From: Fremontodendron californicum | Taxonomy: Eukaryota > Streptophyta > Magnoliopsida > Malvales > Malvaceae | Direction: 5' to 3' | NCBI GenBank assembly: GCA_030761205.1 | Contig: JAULJL010000015.1 | Location: forward strand, 7,383,501 to 7,447,500 | Length of the DNA stretch: 64,000 nucleotides | Shown here: piece by piece, positions 10,963 through 22,518 of the stretch | How positions within the stretch are numbered: the stretch's first letter is position 1 | Layout: the number at the start of each line of letters is the position of its first letter | Notes under the pieces: generated by a model | Seen by the model: only the letters and a program-made list of their open reading frames with translations | Databases searched by the model: none | Told to the model about the DNA's origin: nothing | Position numbers and translations under genes: made by a program

Positions 10963-13900
10963 ATGGAATCTTCTTCAAACTCTACCACCAGATTCCGGTT
11001 CCGAGACCACAACCGACAGGAGATGGAGGCCGCCGCCCATTCCGAAACCAGCTCCGGCATGTCCTCCGTCTCCAACGATTTCGACGCCGAGAACGAGCTC
11101 CAGTCCATGACTGGAAAGGTAAAACAAAAATTTTAATTTCTTGCTTTTTTTGTTAATTAATTTCTGAATATTGATGTGAATTTTCATTTGATTTTAGGGA
11201 ATTAAGCATCTTTGTTCGGAGCTTCTCGAGCTAAAGGCGGAATCAGACGAAGATTTCCACAGAAATATTTTCTCTAATTATTCTTCCTTTGTTAGGTAAT
11301 CTTCTTCTTCTTTTTTGTTTTTGTTTTAAGTGTCAAGTTAATTATTTATTCATTCAAAGTTGAATTTTCTTTTTTTAAGTTTGATTAAATTTTTTGCATG
11401 CAGAATATTTGATGAAGTAAAAGGTATGGGAAATGAACTGATGCAATTAAAGGGCCAAGTTTTAACACAAAAGAGGCTTGTAAAAGACCTTATAGATGGA
11501 ATACACTTAAAAGTTTTATCAGAAGAAACAATTGACTCAATTCTTCAAGAATCTCAATTTGCTGAACCAACTCAACCAAGTGAGTTGGCAGTTCATATCG
11601 ATAACATTTCAGAAACATTGGATATTCTCATGTTAGAAAATAGGGTGGATGAAGCAATAGCTATTTTAAAAAGGGAGGATGAAAATTTACAAAGGATGCA
11701 ATTTAAAGACAATTCTCCTGTGGACTTGTTACTGTTGTATAATTCAGCGATTTCTGAGAAAAAGGCCATGCTTACTTTACAGCTAACACTGTCGGCTGAA
11801 AACCCAAGAATATCTGCTGCTGAACTTCAAAAAGTGTTAGTTGGAATTTGTAGACTTGGTGACAGTCATCTTGCAACTCAATTGTTGCTTAAGTATTACC
11901 ATTCGCGTCTTGCGACTGGAAGGCATAATCTTCAGTGTTCACAATCGTTTTTAGATGGTTTATATGTTAAGGAACTTGCAAAGTTTGTGTTTTCTATGAT
12001 TTCTCAAGCAGCAAGGAGCTTTATGATGTTATATGGAGAAACTTCTCCCCATGCTTCAGAACTTATTCAATGGGCTCGGGAAGAAACCAAATTGTTCGTT
12101 GCTTCATTTAATAAATATGTGAAGTCCAGTTCTGATGTAACCAGAGGGTTATCGAAAGCTGTGGAAGCCATGCAGTTTGCAATGTCATATTGCTCCTTGT
12201 TAAAATCTCAGAGACTATTCCTGAGGCCATACTTGATCAAGCATATTCGTTCTTGTATGGAAGAGGTTCTACTGATACACATAGACCATTTTAAGAAAGT
12301 TATCAGTATGTTCACAGCAACTGATGCTTGGGTTTTGGGTAGATATCTTATCTCAGGAATTTTAAGTGAAGGGAATTATATGGTTGCAGGGCAACAGCCA
12401 GAATATTGCATGCTCACTAACAGCGGCCAGAAGTTCGTAACTCTGTTGCAGGTTTGCTTTATCTCTTTTTTAGATTAAAAGTCCTATGAGTAAGTAAGCC
12501 TTCTATGCATATTGTTATGTACATTTCTTTACAGGTAAGTTGAATTTGTCTGCAAAATATACTATAAAACAGCCAACTAACCATGCAATTGTGTTCATCC
12601 TCTATCTCTTATCTAAGGCCTAAACAACCATGGCTTTCATTTTCAAAACAAGCTCTTTAACATATTAAGTTACTGCTATCAATTTCATTGCATGGACAAT
12701 AGATATCTATAAATCCATCTACCTACCTGCCTATATCTTTTGCTTTTAGAGTAAGGAAGAGATAGCTACCTATTTTTTTCTTAATAAAACCTGTGAAATG
12801 ATCAAACCCTGAAAACAGCACTATAGCCAGCAAATTTAGTTCCCTCATAGTTTGTTGATTCCCTTTATAAGAGTACCACGGCTTTTCAGGAAGTGATGGA
12901 ATGCTGTTTACTGAAATGTCCAATGAAGGATAATTCACCAGGGATGACAATTTCCCATATGTTCAATTGAGCCACACTCATATTGTGCTATATGTACCTG
13001 TAGGTGCGACTGAATTTTATGCATACCCTTTTCCTCTTTTCAGGCTATCATAGCAGACGTCACCCCCTTACTTGCCATTCAAATGGAGGGTTCTATCCTT
13101 AAAAGACTCATGAATCTCCTCACAGAGTACATAGCAAACCTTGAGAAAGCTATTACCTTCGAAACACATTTTTCTGAAAAAGGTTCAAGAAGAACTTCAG
13201 CAGAGTCATTGCCGCAACAGATTTCTGTGCTGGCTAATTTATCAACACTACAACGTTTCTTCTTCAAGATTGTTAGAAGTTTCTTAAGGGGACCTGGTCA
13301 CCTGAATTCTGAGCTAAGAAAGAAAAAATCAATTGATTTTCAACAAAAGGAACTTGATGGTTGTATACTGTTCATTCAAGAGGCTGCTGCTAAGCTCAAA
13401 GCTCATTTCTGCCAGCAATTTATAAATAGAATGATGTCCCCTGAAACCGGCTCTAAACTTATACTAGAAACCTGCAGTGATAACCTGCAAGAGCCTAGCA
13501 CATTTCAAGGTGCAATGCCCTCTGTTGCTTTTCAGGTAACCTTTGCTTCTTCTGGATAAGATGTGACAAACATGAATTTATATGTTTTAATAAACTAGTA
13601 TAATCCCTTTGACAACATCATATAATTGTTTCTCATCTCCCATGCCAATATGTTGGTATAAATGTCTTGTTCACATTGCAAAGAATTGAAAGGGGGAGAA
13701 ACATTACACTATAGATCACAACCGAAAGTGCATAACCACACTATGCCTTCATGGTACTTGTTTCAGGTTCCAGCTTGGTTCTGGACTTTTGATGGCACTG
13801 TCTCTAATTATGATAATACAGATATTTGATTTGTTGGATTTGGGCTGTTTTTTGTATAGGTGTTCTTTTCGCCTCAATTTCCAAAGAAAATGGCATCTTT

Positions 13901-16356
13901 GATTCAAAGTCTTGTGAAAAAGAAAAGTAGAAACAAAGATTTGAATGCATTAGATGTTACTTTTCTCCAATGAGACTAGTTTCTAGCTTGTTTCCTATGG
14001 TTTTTATTTTGTTTTGCAACAAGCAGGTACTGTTTTTAGAACTAAGAAAAGTTGATAAAATTGATGAAGACAATGTCTTTGAAGAGGATTGGTTGATGGA
14101 GTTATTAAGGGAGTTGATAGAGGCTATATTCTCTTGGATTGTAAACAACAAGGAGATTTGGAGAAATACGAAAGAGAATTCACCTGTCCAACTTTCTGAC
14201 ATTATCATTCAGGTATTTTCATTCTAATGCCAGAAAATTCCTGGAAATGAATTTTGTTACACCACCATCTGCATCACTTTCTGTTGTTTATCTTTAGAAT
14301 TTTAGATTTGCAGTCTAGACACTCAACTTTTTGGCCCTTTTATCTAGTGAACAGAATTTTTAATTTAGTATGTGGATATCTAAAAACCTTTGGTTCATTT
14401 ATCCTGACAATCTGCAGGAAACAAAGAATGGTTAACCTTCAAATTACTCATGTTTCCTTTTCCAAATTGTTGGCTGTATTAAAAGAAATCTTTTTCTGCC
14501 ATTTGAACATGTTGAAAGCCTGTTCCCTCTTGAAACCTCAAGTTTTTAACTCTCCTACCAAATACTCTATCACATGTGCTATATAGTTTTATGTCCCACC
14601 CCCAACAACAACAGATATTATTGACTCTGTTTCTCTGTACCTGCATTTTAAAGTTCCTAAATTATTTTCCTGCACTGTACCTGCAGTGTGGATATTTAGC
14701 GGAATTATAATTTCAAGTTATGGATCAGTCATAGAATCCTGAATAAGTAAATATTTATTGAGAGTTTGAGACTTGTAAGCATATGTGTTTCTTCAGTAAA
14801 TGAATAGTTCAAATTAACAGTCAATGGCATACAACACAAGCCGGTAAACATGGTTTAAATTCTTTTTTTACATTTTTTAGTTTCTTACCTGCCTTCAGAC
14901 CACAACTATCTAGATGTAAGAGCAATATATTGGAGAGCCTCGAATAGATTTCATGTAGACAGCTGCATTATATTTTCAATACATGCACCATTATCAGCTG
15001 ATTGACCTGCCAATCTTGTTGCTAAACAGTTTGTCTTGGACATGCATTTTCTGGCGGAAATTGTGAAGTATGGTGGATACTTCTACAAAAAACCCTTGGT
15101 TCTCCTAAGTCTTGTGGACTCAGCATTTACTTCAGCTGGACTTGATCCTAAGAGGTGATATTTCAAGTCATTGTAGAATATCTGATGCTAGAAGCATTAG
15201 TTTTTTCTCATTTACAGATTTATCCCATGCTTAAAAGAACCTCCAATATAGTATTTCTCTTATCTGATTCTAGTGTATTATCATACTAAGGTCTGGATAT
15301 GAGATGGAATATACTCAGAGTCATTTAAGCATGTAAAGACACTGGAGGTTCTATTTGTAAAAGAACACCTCCATTTTATGACAAAGTCCCAACTCATCAG
15401 GAATCTTGGGACTTTATTTCCAACTTCTATGATATTTGTAAGCTAATAAAAAGAGTTGATTTGCTTGAGAGATTTGTAGTTCAGGTTTTCTTTTATGGTT
15501 ATTTTTATTCCTTTTATCTGTTCTATTGCTTCTGTTGTATGTAAGGATGAGCTTTTTCCCCCACACACTTCTTTTGGTAGATATGGTTGTTCAGTATAGA
15601 ATGTATATACAGTATTTAGAAGCCATTTCACCAATTGTATTTGCAACTTAGTTATTCTCTGAATGAAGTTGTAATCCCTTCAACACATGTCCTTTCTTCA
15701 GAGATTTTGATGGTGATGGATGGGCTAGAAATGCTGCAACTGAAGCAATTCAAAAGCTACTGGAGATTGAGAAGATGCAACTGATTTCTGAAGATGATTC
15801 TGCTGATAGTTTGGAGGAGGAACCACGTGAAAATGAGGCAAATGGCCCTGTTCTAGATGAAAGTAGAAGTACTATGAAGGATTCTCCAGTGTTGGATGAG
15901 GATTCACCAATCGTGGATGCAGTTGAAGTTGCCATTACAACACAAACAGTTACGAAGGCAGAAAGCCCTCCTGAAGGGTCAGTATCTCTTGCAGATGTTG
16001 AGGATTTTTCTGCTCATAAAAGTGCTGTGGTTTTGGCAGACAACTCTTTCGGACTAGAAGATGTGGAATCTGGAAATGGCATTAGCAAAGAATGTGATGA
16101 ACTTTATTTACAGGAGAAAACTGATTTGCCAGATCTATCCTCATCTGATGGTACGAATGATGCTTCAGAGCTAAGTGTTCCTGTGAAGGAGGACGCTGGC
16201 AGTGAGGCCGATACCACTGATTCTGTCGTTAATGAGCTAGAAGACGCTTCAGAGCTAAGTGTTTCTGTGAAGGAGAATGCTGGCAGTCAGGCTGATGCCA
16301 CTGGTTCTGTCATTAATGAGCTAGATGACGATGGAAAGGAAGTTATCAGGGGCTGA
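10963..16356 (+). CDS. EXO84C: Exocyst complex subunit EXO84 family (EXO84C-like)
   Basis: EXO84 is one of eight exocyst subunits tethering secretory vesicles to the plasma membrane. Seven coding exons: 10963-11118, 11198-11295, 11404-12451, 13044-13535, 14027-14212, 15030-15154, 15702-16356. They encode 919 residues with consistent phases. The Vps51/EXO84-type N-terminal coiled region covers about residues 50-135 (IKHLCSELLELKAESDEDF, then NYSSFVRI), and the EXO84 cargo-binding/C-terminal helical domain follows to about residue 700. Start choice: the Met at 10963 precedes a Ser/Thr-rich leader that splices into IKHLCSELL. Compared with the EXO84A/B/C families, the segment around IFSWIVNNKEIW and FVLDMHFLAEIV is closest to EXO84C (At1g10180), by memory. 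The last exon adds a long acidic tail (about residues 720-919) containing an 84-bp tandem duplication. Assignment to EXO84 is firm, to type C less so. Confidence 0.85.
16162..16329 (+). repeat. 84-bp in-frame tandem duplication in the EXO84 acidic tail
   Basis: Copy 1 (16162-16245) and copy 2 (16246-16329) each start GCTTCAGAGCTAAGTGTT and end AATGAGCTAGA.GAC. They encode two 28-residue units beginning ASELSV and ending NELxD. About ten substitutions separate them, several at non-synonymous positions. Confidence 0.9.
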
Positions 16357-16904
16357 AGTTGCTTCTGCTTGATATTCTGCAATAGTGGAAAGCCATTGGA
16401 AAGAAACAACCTGGGGATATCTGACTCCATAATCAAACTGGTAAAAGGGAAATGGAAAAATGTAAAAATCATCATCAGGAAGAAAACCCTTTTTCTTTTT
16501 ATCATAATAGAATGTAATATATGGAGGGTTTTACTTGATGAAGAGATTGCTGAAGGAAATATTTGATTCAACAGAAATAAGAATTGATACAGTGGAAGAT
16601 AGCAAGTCAAGTTTAAATGACTTACTTTCCTAAACTATTTTTCCTACATGAACTTATTCTATTTTCTGAACCAAATATATATAATTTTCTTGCCTGTGTT
16701 TTTCTGGTAGCTGCATTCCATTCTCATCAAACTACAAGCACTCTTTTTCTTTCTGGTGCAATTAGAACTAACAAAATCAACATAAATTTACAATATTTAT
16801 CATATTTATTTTAAATGAACAAATAGGTAGTAATTAAAAGTTTCATTTAAAATTTAGTTAATATAACTTTCTAAGACATATATAAACCTACCTCTTCCAA
16901 TATT
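16357..16904. other. EXO84 3' flank / intergenic
   Basis: No gene is visible. This holds the EXO84 3' UTR (ATAATAGAATGTAATATATG around 16500 is a plausible polyadenylation neighbourhood) and leads directly into the BARD1-like remnant. Confidence 0.4.
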
Positions 16905-17279
16905 TTGCCACTCAAGTCTAAGATAACAAATTTGAAGCCAGATGTCACTCATGTGATTGCTTCTACAGATGAGAATGGTGCATGCACCAGGACACTAAAA
17001 GTTCTCATAGCCAGTTTAAATGGCAACTGGGTTGTTAAAGTGTATTGTAAGTATCAATTGTTGATTTCCATTCTATGGGCCTCATTTTTCTTTTCTCTTG
17101 TTGCATGTCTGCTGGTTAAAGTTCAATCTTTGTACCCAAAAGGAAGAAGTTGTATTGCCACTAGTGATACAATTTGTGAGCTTGACTTTACAGGGACAAA
17201 GCATGCATGAAAGCTATGCATCCTGTGAATGAAGAGCCTTATGAAGTTAGTCTTGACAACCATGGGTGTTGTGATGGCC

Positions 17280-17465
17280 TATATTACTCGAACTCGGGGG
17301 TGAATGTCGGATACGGGTATGTGTCCAACACGGGCATGCTCAATTTTTTAAAAAAGTTTTTCCATATATTTGGAGGATCATACTCCATGCCCTTGTCTGA
17401 ATACGCAACGTACATGGGTGTCGGACACGAATATTTCGAGAAAATGAAGAGTCGGAATAATATAG
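17280..17465. mobile_element. Short dispersed-repeat insertion in the BARD1 remnant
   Basis: About 186 bp interrupts the BRCT exon between CATGGGTGTTGTGATGGCC and GTGATGAGCCCTAAAACTGG. GTGATG occurs on both sides (17271-17276, 17466-17471), a candidate target duplication. The insert has repeated GTGTCGGACACG/GTGTCCAACACGG motifs and a poly-A/T middle. A related piece lies near 2235-2300. Its class (SINE or MITE) is not resolved. Confidence 0.6.
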
Positions 17466-18021
17466 GTGATGAGCCCTAAAACTGGCAGACGCAGGGCATT
17501 GGATAATGTAAGTCTTACTCTCATGTGTCCAACTGTGTTAGTTTTTAAAGTTGGAAATGCTATTACTTTTGCTAATAGGTGTCTTTTTCTTGTATCGTTT
17601 TAGTAACTAGATATTGGAAAGCATCAAGTTATTCTTTACCATAAAAATTTGCTTGTGTTTATTTATGCTCTTGGCTTGGATGCTAATTTCTTTTTTTGCA
17701 AGTGAAATAACTCGTTTGATTGTTTCTCTTATAGGCACCTAAGCTCTTTGATGGCTTTAGCTTTTATTTTGTGGGTGACTTTGTGTGTGGTTACAAGGAA
17801 GATCTTCAAAATTTGGTTGTTGCCGCAGGGGGTATTGTTTGGAGAAAAATGGAGGAAGAACTAGTGGGACAGAATAATGGGTGATCAGGCAGTTCAAACC
17901 AGGATGAATGTTGTGTATAACCGAAGGATCTGAGTTAGGAGAAGAAGTTTCAATTATTTGGCAGAGAGTCAATGAAGCACAGGATTTAGCCACAAAAATA
18001 GGACAAGTCATTGGTCACACA

Positions 18022-18286
18022 TAGACCTGTCCATTGGGCCGGGTAGTCTGCCCGGCCCGGCCCGTATTTGGCCGGGCCTGGACATGTTTTTTCATGATTT
18101 GGCCGGCCCGGCTCGGCCAGGATCACTATTTAAATATTATTTTTTATATAAATTTAATTATAAAATATATAAATATTAATAAAAAAATAAATTTTTTTAT
18201 TTTTTATTAATAAATAAATAATGAACCAGGTTTGGGCAAAAGTTTGAAATTTTTTCGGGCCACGGCCCGGCCCATGAACAGGTCTA
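18022..18286. mobile_element. hAT-like MITE in the BARD1 remnant
   Basis: The ends are TAGACCTGTCCATTGGGCCG and, inverted, TAGACCTGTTCATGGGCCGG. The flanks GTCACACA at 18014-18021 and 18287-18294 are a perfect 8-bp target duplication. The 265-bp interior is AT-rich and non-coding. The disrupted codons (GHT, then TWLLES) resume exactly after the duplicate. Confidence 0.9.
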
Positions 18287-18724
18287 GTCACACATGGCTT
18301 TTGGAATCAATTGCAGCCTTTTGTCAGCTAACCGAAGAATGATAAGTTAGCCTTTTTGTGCTTAATCCTCTGTTCAGAGCTTGCCATAAACCTTTTTGTT
18401 GTATATGTTTGTAGTTTAGTTTTGAATTTTAATTGGAATATTGTCATATCATAAATCTTTTGAGCTGTGAATTTTGCATGGAATCATTTCCAATTAGTAA
18501 TTTAAATGACTAAATACCAACTGACTTTTCATGGCAAGGTGACTGTTGATGATAGACTTGTGAGTTTGGCCGCAAGCTATAGAAATCTAATACTTTTCCA
18601 TTTTAATCAAACCAATTGGGCTTGGATGGTGCTTTTACTTCATTATATGAGAATAGATGTTTTTGACATCTACAATAACAGCCATGAAGATAGAAGGGAA
18701 TACAATGAATTGCATGAAATATTA

Positions 18725-21700
18725 TCATATTGGATTAGTCTTCAAGGCTTCAACTTTACTTGAAGTTTCCAGGGCTTCCTGCAAATCCCTTATAGATTCT
18801 GTAACGTCTGCATTATAGACAAAAAGTTTGGCCACAACCAAGAAGAAGATGAAGTTTAAGAAACCTAGGGCAGCCAAGAACCCATAATAATAGTCTAGGT
18901 GAGAGATGTTCAGGTTGTCCAAGATCCAGCCTTTATGGCCATTCCTCCTAGTCATATCAGAAACAGTGGTCAGGATAAAAGTACCAAGGAAGTTCCCAAT
19001 TCCTATGCTGCTGGTAAAATACGAGGTCCCAAGGCTTTTCATTCCATCTGGTGCTTGGTCATAGAAAAACTCTAGCTTTGCAACTTCAACGAATGCATCA
19101 GCGACCCCTACCAAAGCAAACTGCGGCAGGAGTATGAAAATACTGAGAGGAATTGTATCGTTTTTACCAAATCTCTGATTCTCTCGTGCGACGCTAAGTC
19201 TCTTTGTTTCAGCAAAACAAGCAATGATCATAATGATGATCTGCAACAAAAGCCCAATTCCCATTCTTTGAAGCAATGTGATCCCTCTGGGGTTTTTGGT
19301 GTAACGCCTCACTGTTGGAACGAAGTAGCGGTCGTATATGGCAATGCTGATCAACATGAAGATCGTAACGAACGCTCCGAGACACGCCGGAGGGATTTCG
19401 AAATGGGGACCCATCCTACGATCAAGGGTGGTTCCTTGTTTGATAAACAATGTTCCACCCTGAGCTACCAGAGTGCTTGGTATGAATGTTGCCATCAAGA
19501 TTGGGATCATTTTTACCATCTGCTTGGTTTCTTCGACTTGAGTCACTGGGCAAAGCATCCATGGTGAGTTTGGCCCGCTCATCACTGCAGCTTTGTCAAG
19601 GAATCTGCAGAGCAATGCAGTAAATAATAAGACTATAAGAGAAATGCAGTAATAACAGAGGAACTTAAAGGTGTTAAAATAGAGAGATTAATCAACCTTA
19701 ATGAAGGAGTGTAATCAATTCTGAATTTCTTCGATTTTGAGTACTCTTCCAAGCTAAGCTCATGTAACTCTTTCGTTGGGTCGCTCGGAACAGGCACATT
19801 CCACTTCCTGACAGCAGCCACAAGGACTTGGAAAATCCTGGTAAAAGGGCTACCCAAAGGCAATTTGTGCCTGTAGAATGGAGTTCCCACCAAGAACACC
19901 AAGACAGAGACCAAGAGACCGGTTGCCGGAAGGCCATAGCCAAGACTAAATCCCACATTGTCTTGAATGTAGATCAAGAAAGTGTTGGAGAAGAGGGTGC
20001 CAAAGAAAATGCTGAACATCCACCAGTTAAAGAAGGATAGCTTTTGAACCCTTTCCTTAGGCTCAAAATCATCGAACTGGTCTGCTCCCATGGTGGAAAT
20101 GTTAGGTTTTGTTCCACCGGTTCCTATTGCGATAATGTATAGTGCACAATAAAATATGCCTGCCTGGAAATCTGAGGCTCTCCTGCTGCAGTTTTCTTCT
20201 TTGATCCCATGGCCACATGATGGAGGTCTCAAGGCAGGCACAGAAACTGCTAAGGTTAAGAGGGACATTCCCTGTTTATTTCAACAGGTGTGTTAAAAGG
20301 AAAATAATTATCATATATATATATATATATATATATCATGTCTCATATTTTTTTCGTGTTAGACGTGTAAACATAAACACAATACAAATTATTAAATATG
20401 TTAAAATTTTAAACAGAAAAACGATATGCGTGTTAAATGTATCTTGCTAATTATGTTTAAATGTATCATGTCGTGTTTATTATACTATTTTCTTGTTTAT
20501 TTACATTTATGGATGGACAAGATATAATATTTGTATAAAATTAATACATAAATATAGGTGACATAAACCCAAATTAATCACAACCCATAAGCCTTTGGTT
20601 CCTGAAGATCTCATTTTCTAAACTACGCATATTTTAGGAGCTTAATTTTTTGTACAAGTGAAAGAACAGAGAAGACAAGGCCAATTACAACCTTTTGTTT
20701 GTGACGATAATCTTGATTTAAATATTTATTAATTGTTTAATAATAGTATGTGCAGTTAACTAAATATTTTAATTTTGAATTAAAACAGAGTTAATTAACT
20801 ATATTGTCTGTTTCAAACAAACATATGTTTAGGCAGTCAAGTTTCTATAAACAGACATTTAATTGTCTTTAAATATATCTTCTCTAATTTTTTCAAAATA
20901 TATCGAAACGTATGATAGTCTTCTTATACACTTGTGAATGTTCAATGAATTGATTTCATCAGTACAAAATGCAATTAATTATTAGAGAAGTTTATGACTT
21001 GCAACCTTTTTATACACCTATTAAATAATACGATAGAGCAAATAAAACCTTAAAAAAAAATTTATATTGATACTCTCCATAAAACCTTTCTTTAATTTTC
21101 AGTTTTTCTCAGATGTTTTTTTCTTCAACATTATGTACCGAAAAACATCTTAATTTGTTACAATAATCTTGTAACTTAAAGTACTTATATAATATATACT
21201 GTACAAATCTTAATTTTATGGGATTTCATATAAGTTGGTAACTAATAAGAGAGGATGATAAATATACTTTCAATCTCACTATTTGGGTTTTGAATTTTCA
21301 AACTTATCGATCACTTGGGTTAGAGGTAACTCAAATTACTTAAGATTCATCTATACAATTACTAAGGTTCTTCGGAGGAAAAAGAACTCTAGATTCAGAC
21401 TGCATGGTACATCCAGAAAGCTATGTCCAGCTGCATTAATCTGATCATCAAATACAGTGAGTCCGATTCCATAATTAAAATCATGTCGTCGTATAGTGAA
21501 ACAGATCTTTCTCAAATTGAATCCAAAATTTAATTCATATAATCATTTTTTTTTAAATGTGACATTTAATAAATCAGAAATTTGAATTCTCAAATTACGT
21601 ATTCTTTTTGTATATATATAAAAAAATTAATGTGACTTAAACTAATGATCTATACGTGTCCAATTATGCATGGGGCATGGCGAACACGAGTACCATATGA

Positions 21701-22518
21701 ACTGTCACATAATAATAAATAAAAAAAAGGAAGCAAAGAGCAAGAATATATATATATATATATATATATAGTTGGTAATTTAAGGAAAATTTAAGGTTTA
21801 AAGTAGTATACCATGAGATAAATGGCTGAAGCAATAACGAAAGTCCAGTAGCGACCCAGATGAGCATCTGCAATGTAAGCGCCTAAAATTGGGGTCATCC
21901 ACACTGTTCCAGCCCAGTTGGTGACGTTGTTTGATGATTTTACTGTTCCTTCATGGAGCTTCTTCGACAAATACAGCACCAGGTTTGACGCTATCCCGTA
22001 ATATGCCATCCTCTCAAACACTTCATATCCTGCAACAACAACAACAAAAAAAAAATACCATTTCCATTATCCCATTAACTTAAAAGAAACAGGAAACTAA
22101 AGAACCAATCTAAGAACTTATGAAAGTCTTTGATGCACTGGAAGTCTTTTTCTTCTTCTTCTCCTTTTCCAAACCAAAGGGTACCTCTCATATTTAAGAA
22201 ATTTTCACTTTCAGAGTTTCAGACAGGTTTCTTAATTAAAAAGCAAACTAAGAAAGTTTGAGTTCAGCTGTAAGAATCAATTCCCAGGGAGCAAAACTGC
22301 CATAAATATGTTTATAAGGCTTTGTGAAATGGATTGGGATTTATTTGCAGGGACGTTTCTTTCAAAGACGACGATTACTTACCAACAATGAAAGAACAAG
22401 CTTTCCATCTTCCAGTGTTTGATCTTAAGACAGGCCTGCCCTTGAGATCTACACTTCCATCTTCCGTATAGTCATCTCTTCCATCTGCTGACCCTTTTTC
22501 TTCTTCTATCTTTGCCAT
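18725..22518 (-). CDS. NPF5.2: NRT1/PTR family transporter, NPF5 type (PTR3-like)
   Basis: This is a proton-coupled transporter of the major facilitator superfamily. NPF5 members move di/tripeptides, and Arabidopsis PTR3/NPF5.2 is wound- and stress-induced. Four coding exons: 22518-22383, 22029-21812, 20271-19697, 19604-18725, giving 602 residues in consistent phase. The ExxER proton-coupling motif sits at about residues 48-52 (EVFER, in YEVFERMAYYGI), followed by SSNNVTNWAGT. The middle carries GTGGTKPNISTMGADQFDDF and FFNWWMFSIFFGTLF. The last exon carries PRGITLLQRMGIGL, QFALVGVADAFVEVAKLEFF and SLGTSY, all family blocks. About twelve membrane segments with a central loop are visible. Start: the Met at 22518 gives MAKIEEEKG and then the typical DDYTEDGSVDLKGRP. 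No lesion is seen. The closest remembered match is PTR3. NPF5.3 or another NPF5 paralogue is possible, and the substrate cannot be read from the sequence. Confidence 0.92.
20313..20336. repeat. (AT)n microsatellite in NPF intron 2
   Basis: Twelve uninterrupted AT units lie just inside the donor of the 1.54-kb intron 2 (20272-21811 in + coordinates, read from the right). The following 140 bases (20337-20475, with GTGTTAGACGTGTAAAC and ATGTATCATGTCGTG) resemble 22677-22800. Confidence 0.9.
21746..21770. repeat. (AT)n microsatellite in NPF intron 2
   Basis: About twelve AT units lie near the exon 2 side of the same intron. Confidence 0.9.

Larger units (their letters stand above)
16905..18345 (+). 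pseudogene. C-terminal BRCT remnant of a BARD1-like gene
   Basis: Pieces of a tandem-BRCT C terminus lie in order. PDVTHVIASTDENGACTRTL and LNGNWVVKV lie at about 16938-17040. ACMKAMHPVNEEPYEV lies at about 17190-17278, preceded by a proper ACAG acceptor. A PKTGRRRAL-like piece is at 17473-17508. LFDGFSFYFVGDF and LQNLVVAAGGIVW are at about 17740-17845. An EVSIIWQRVNEAQDLATKIG-like piece is at about 17940-18005. GHTWLLESIAA follows, split by a MITE, and resumes near 18287. The match is to plant BARD1/ROW1 (At1g04020), which neighbours PSAT1 in Arabidopsis. No RING, PHD or upstream exons are present. Frame changes and a TGA at about 17882 break the second BRCT, and two insertions interrupt it. 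It is judged non-functional. A complete BARD1 would have to be elsewhere. Confidence 0.8.

Noticed and set aside
13851..13973. In-frame continuation VFFSPQFPKKMASLIQSL after an AG in EXO84 intron 4
   Set aside because: It ends in a stop after about 37 codons, and the family text continues properly from the later acceptor at 14027 (VLFLELRKV...), so this is intron.
16369..16814. Two 65-codon plus-strand frames downstream of EXO84
   Set aside because: They fall in the 3' UTR/intergenic AT-rich sequence with no similarity to known proteins.
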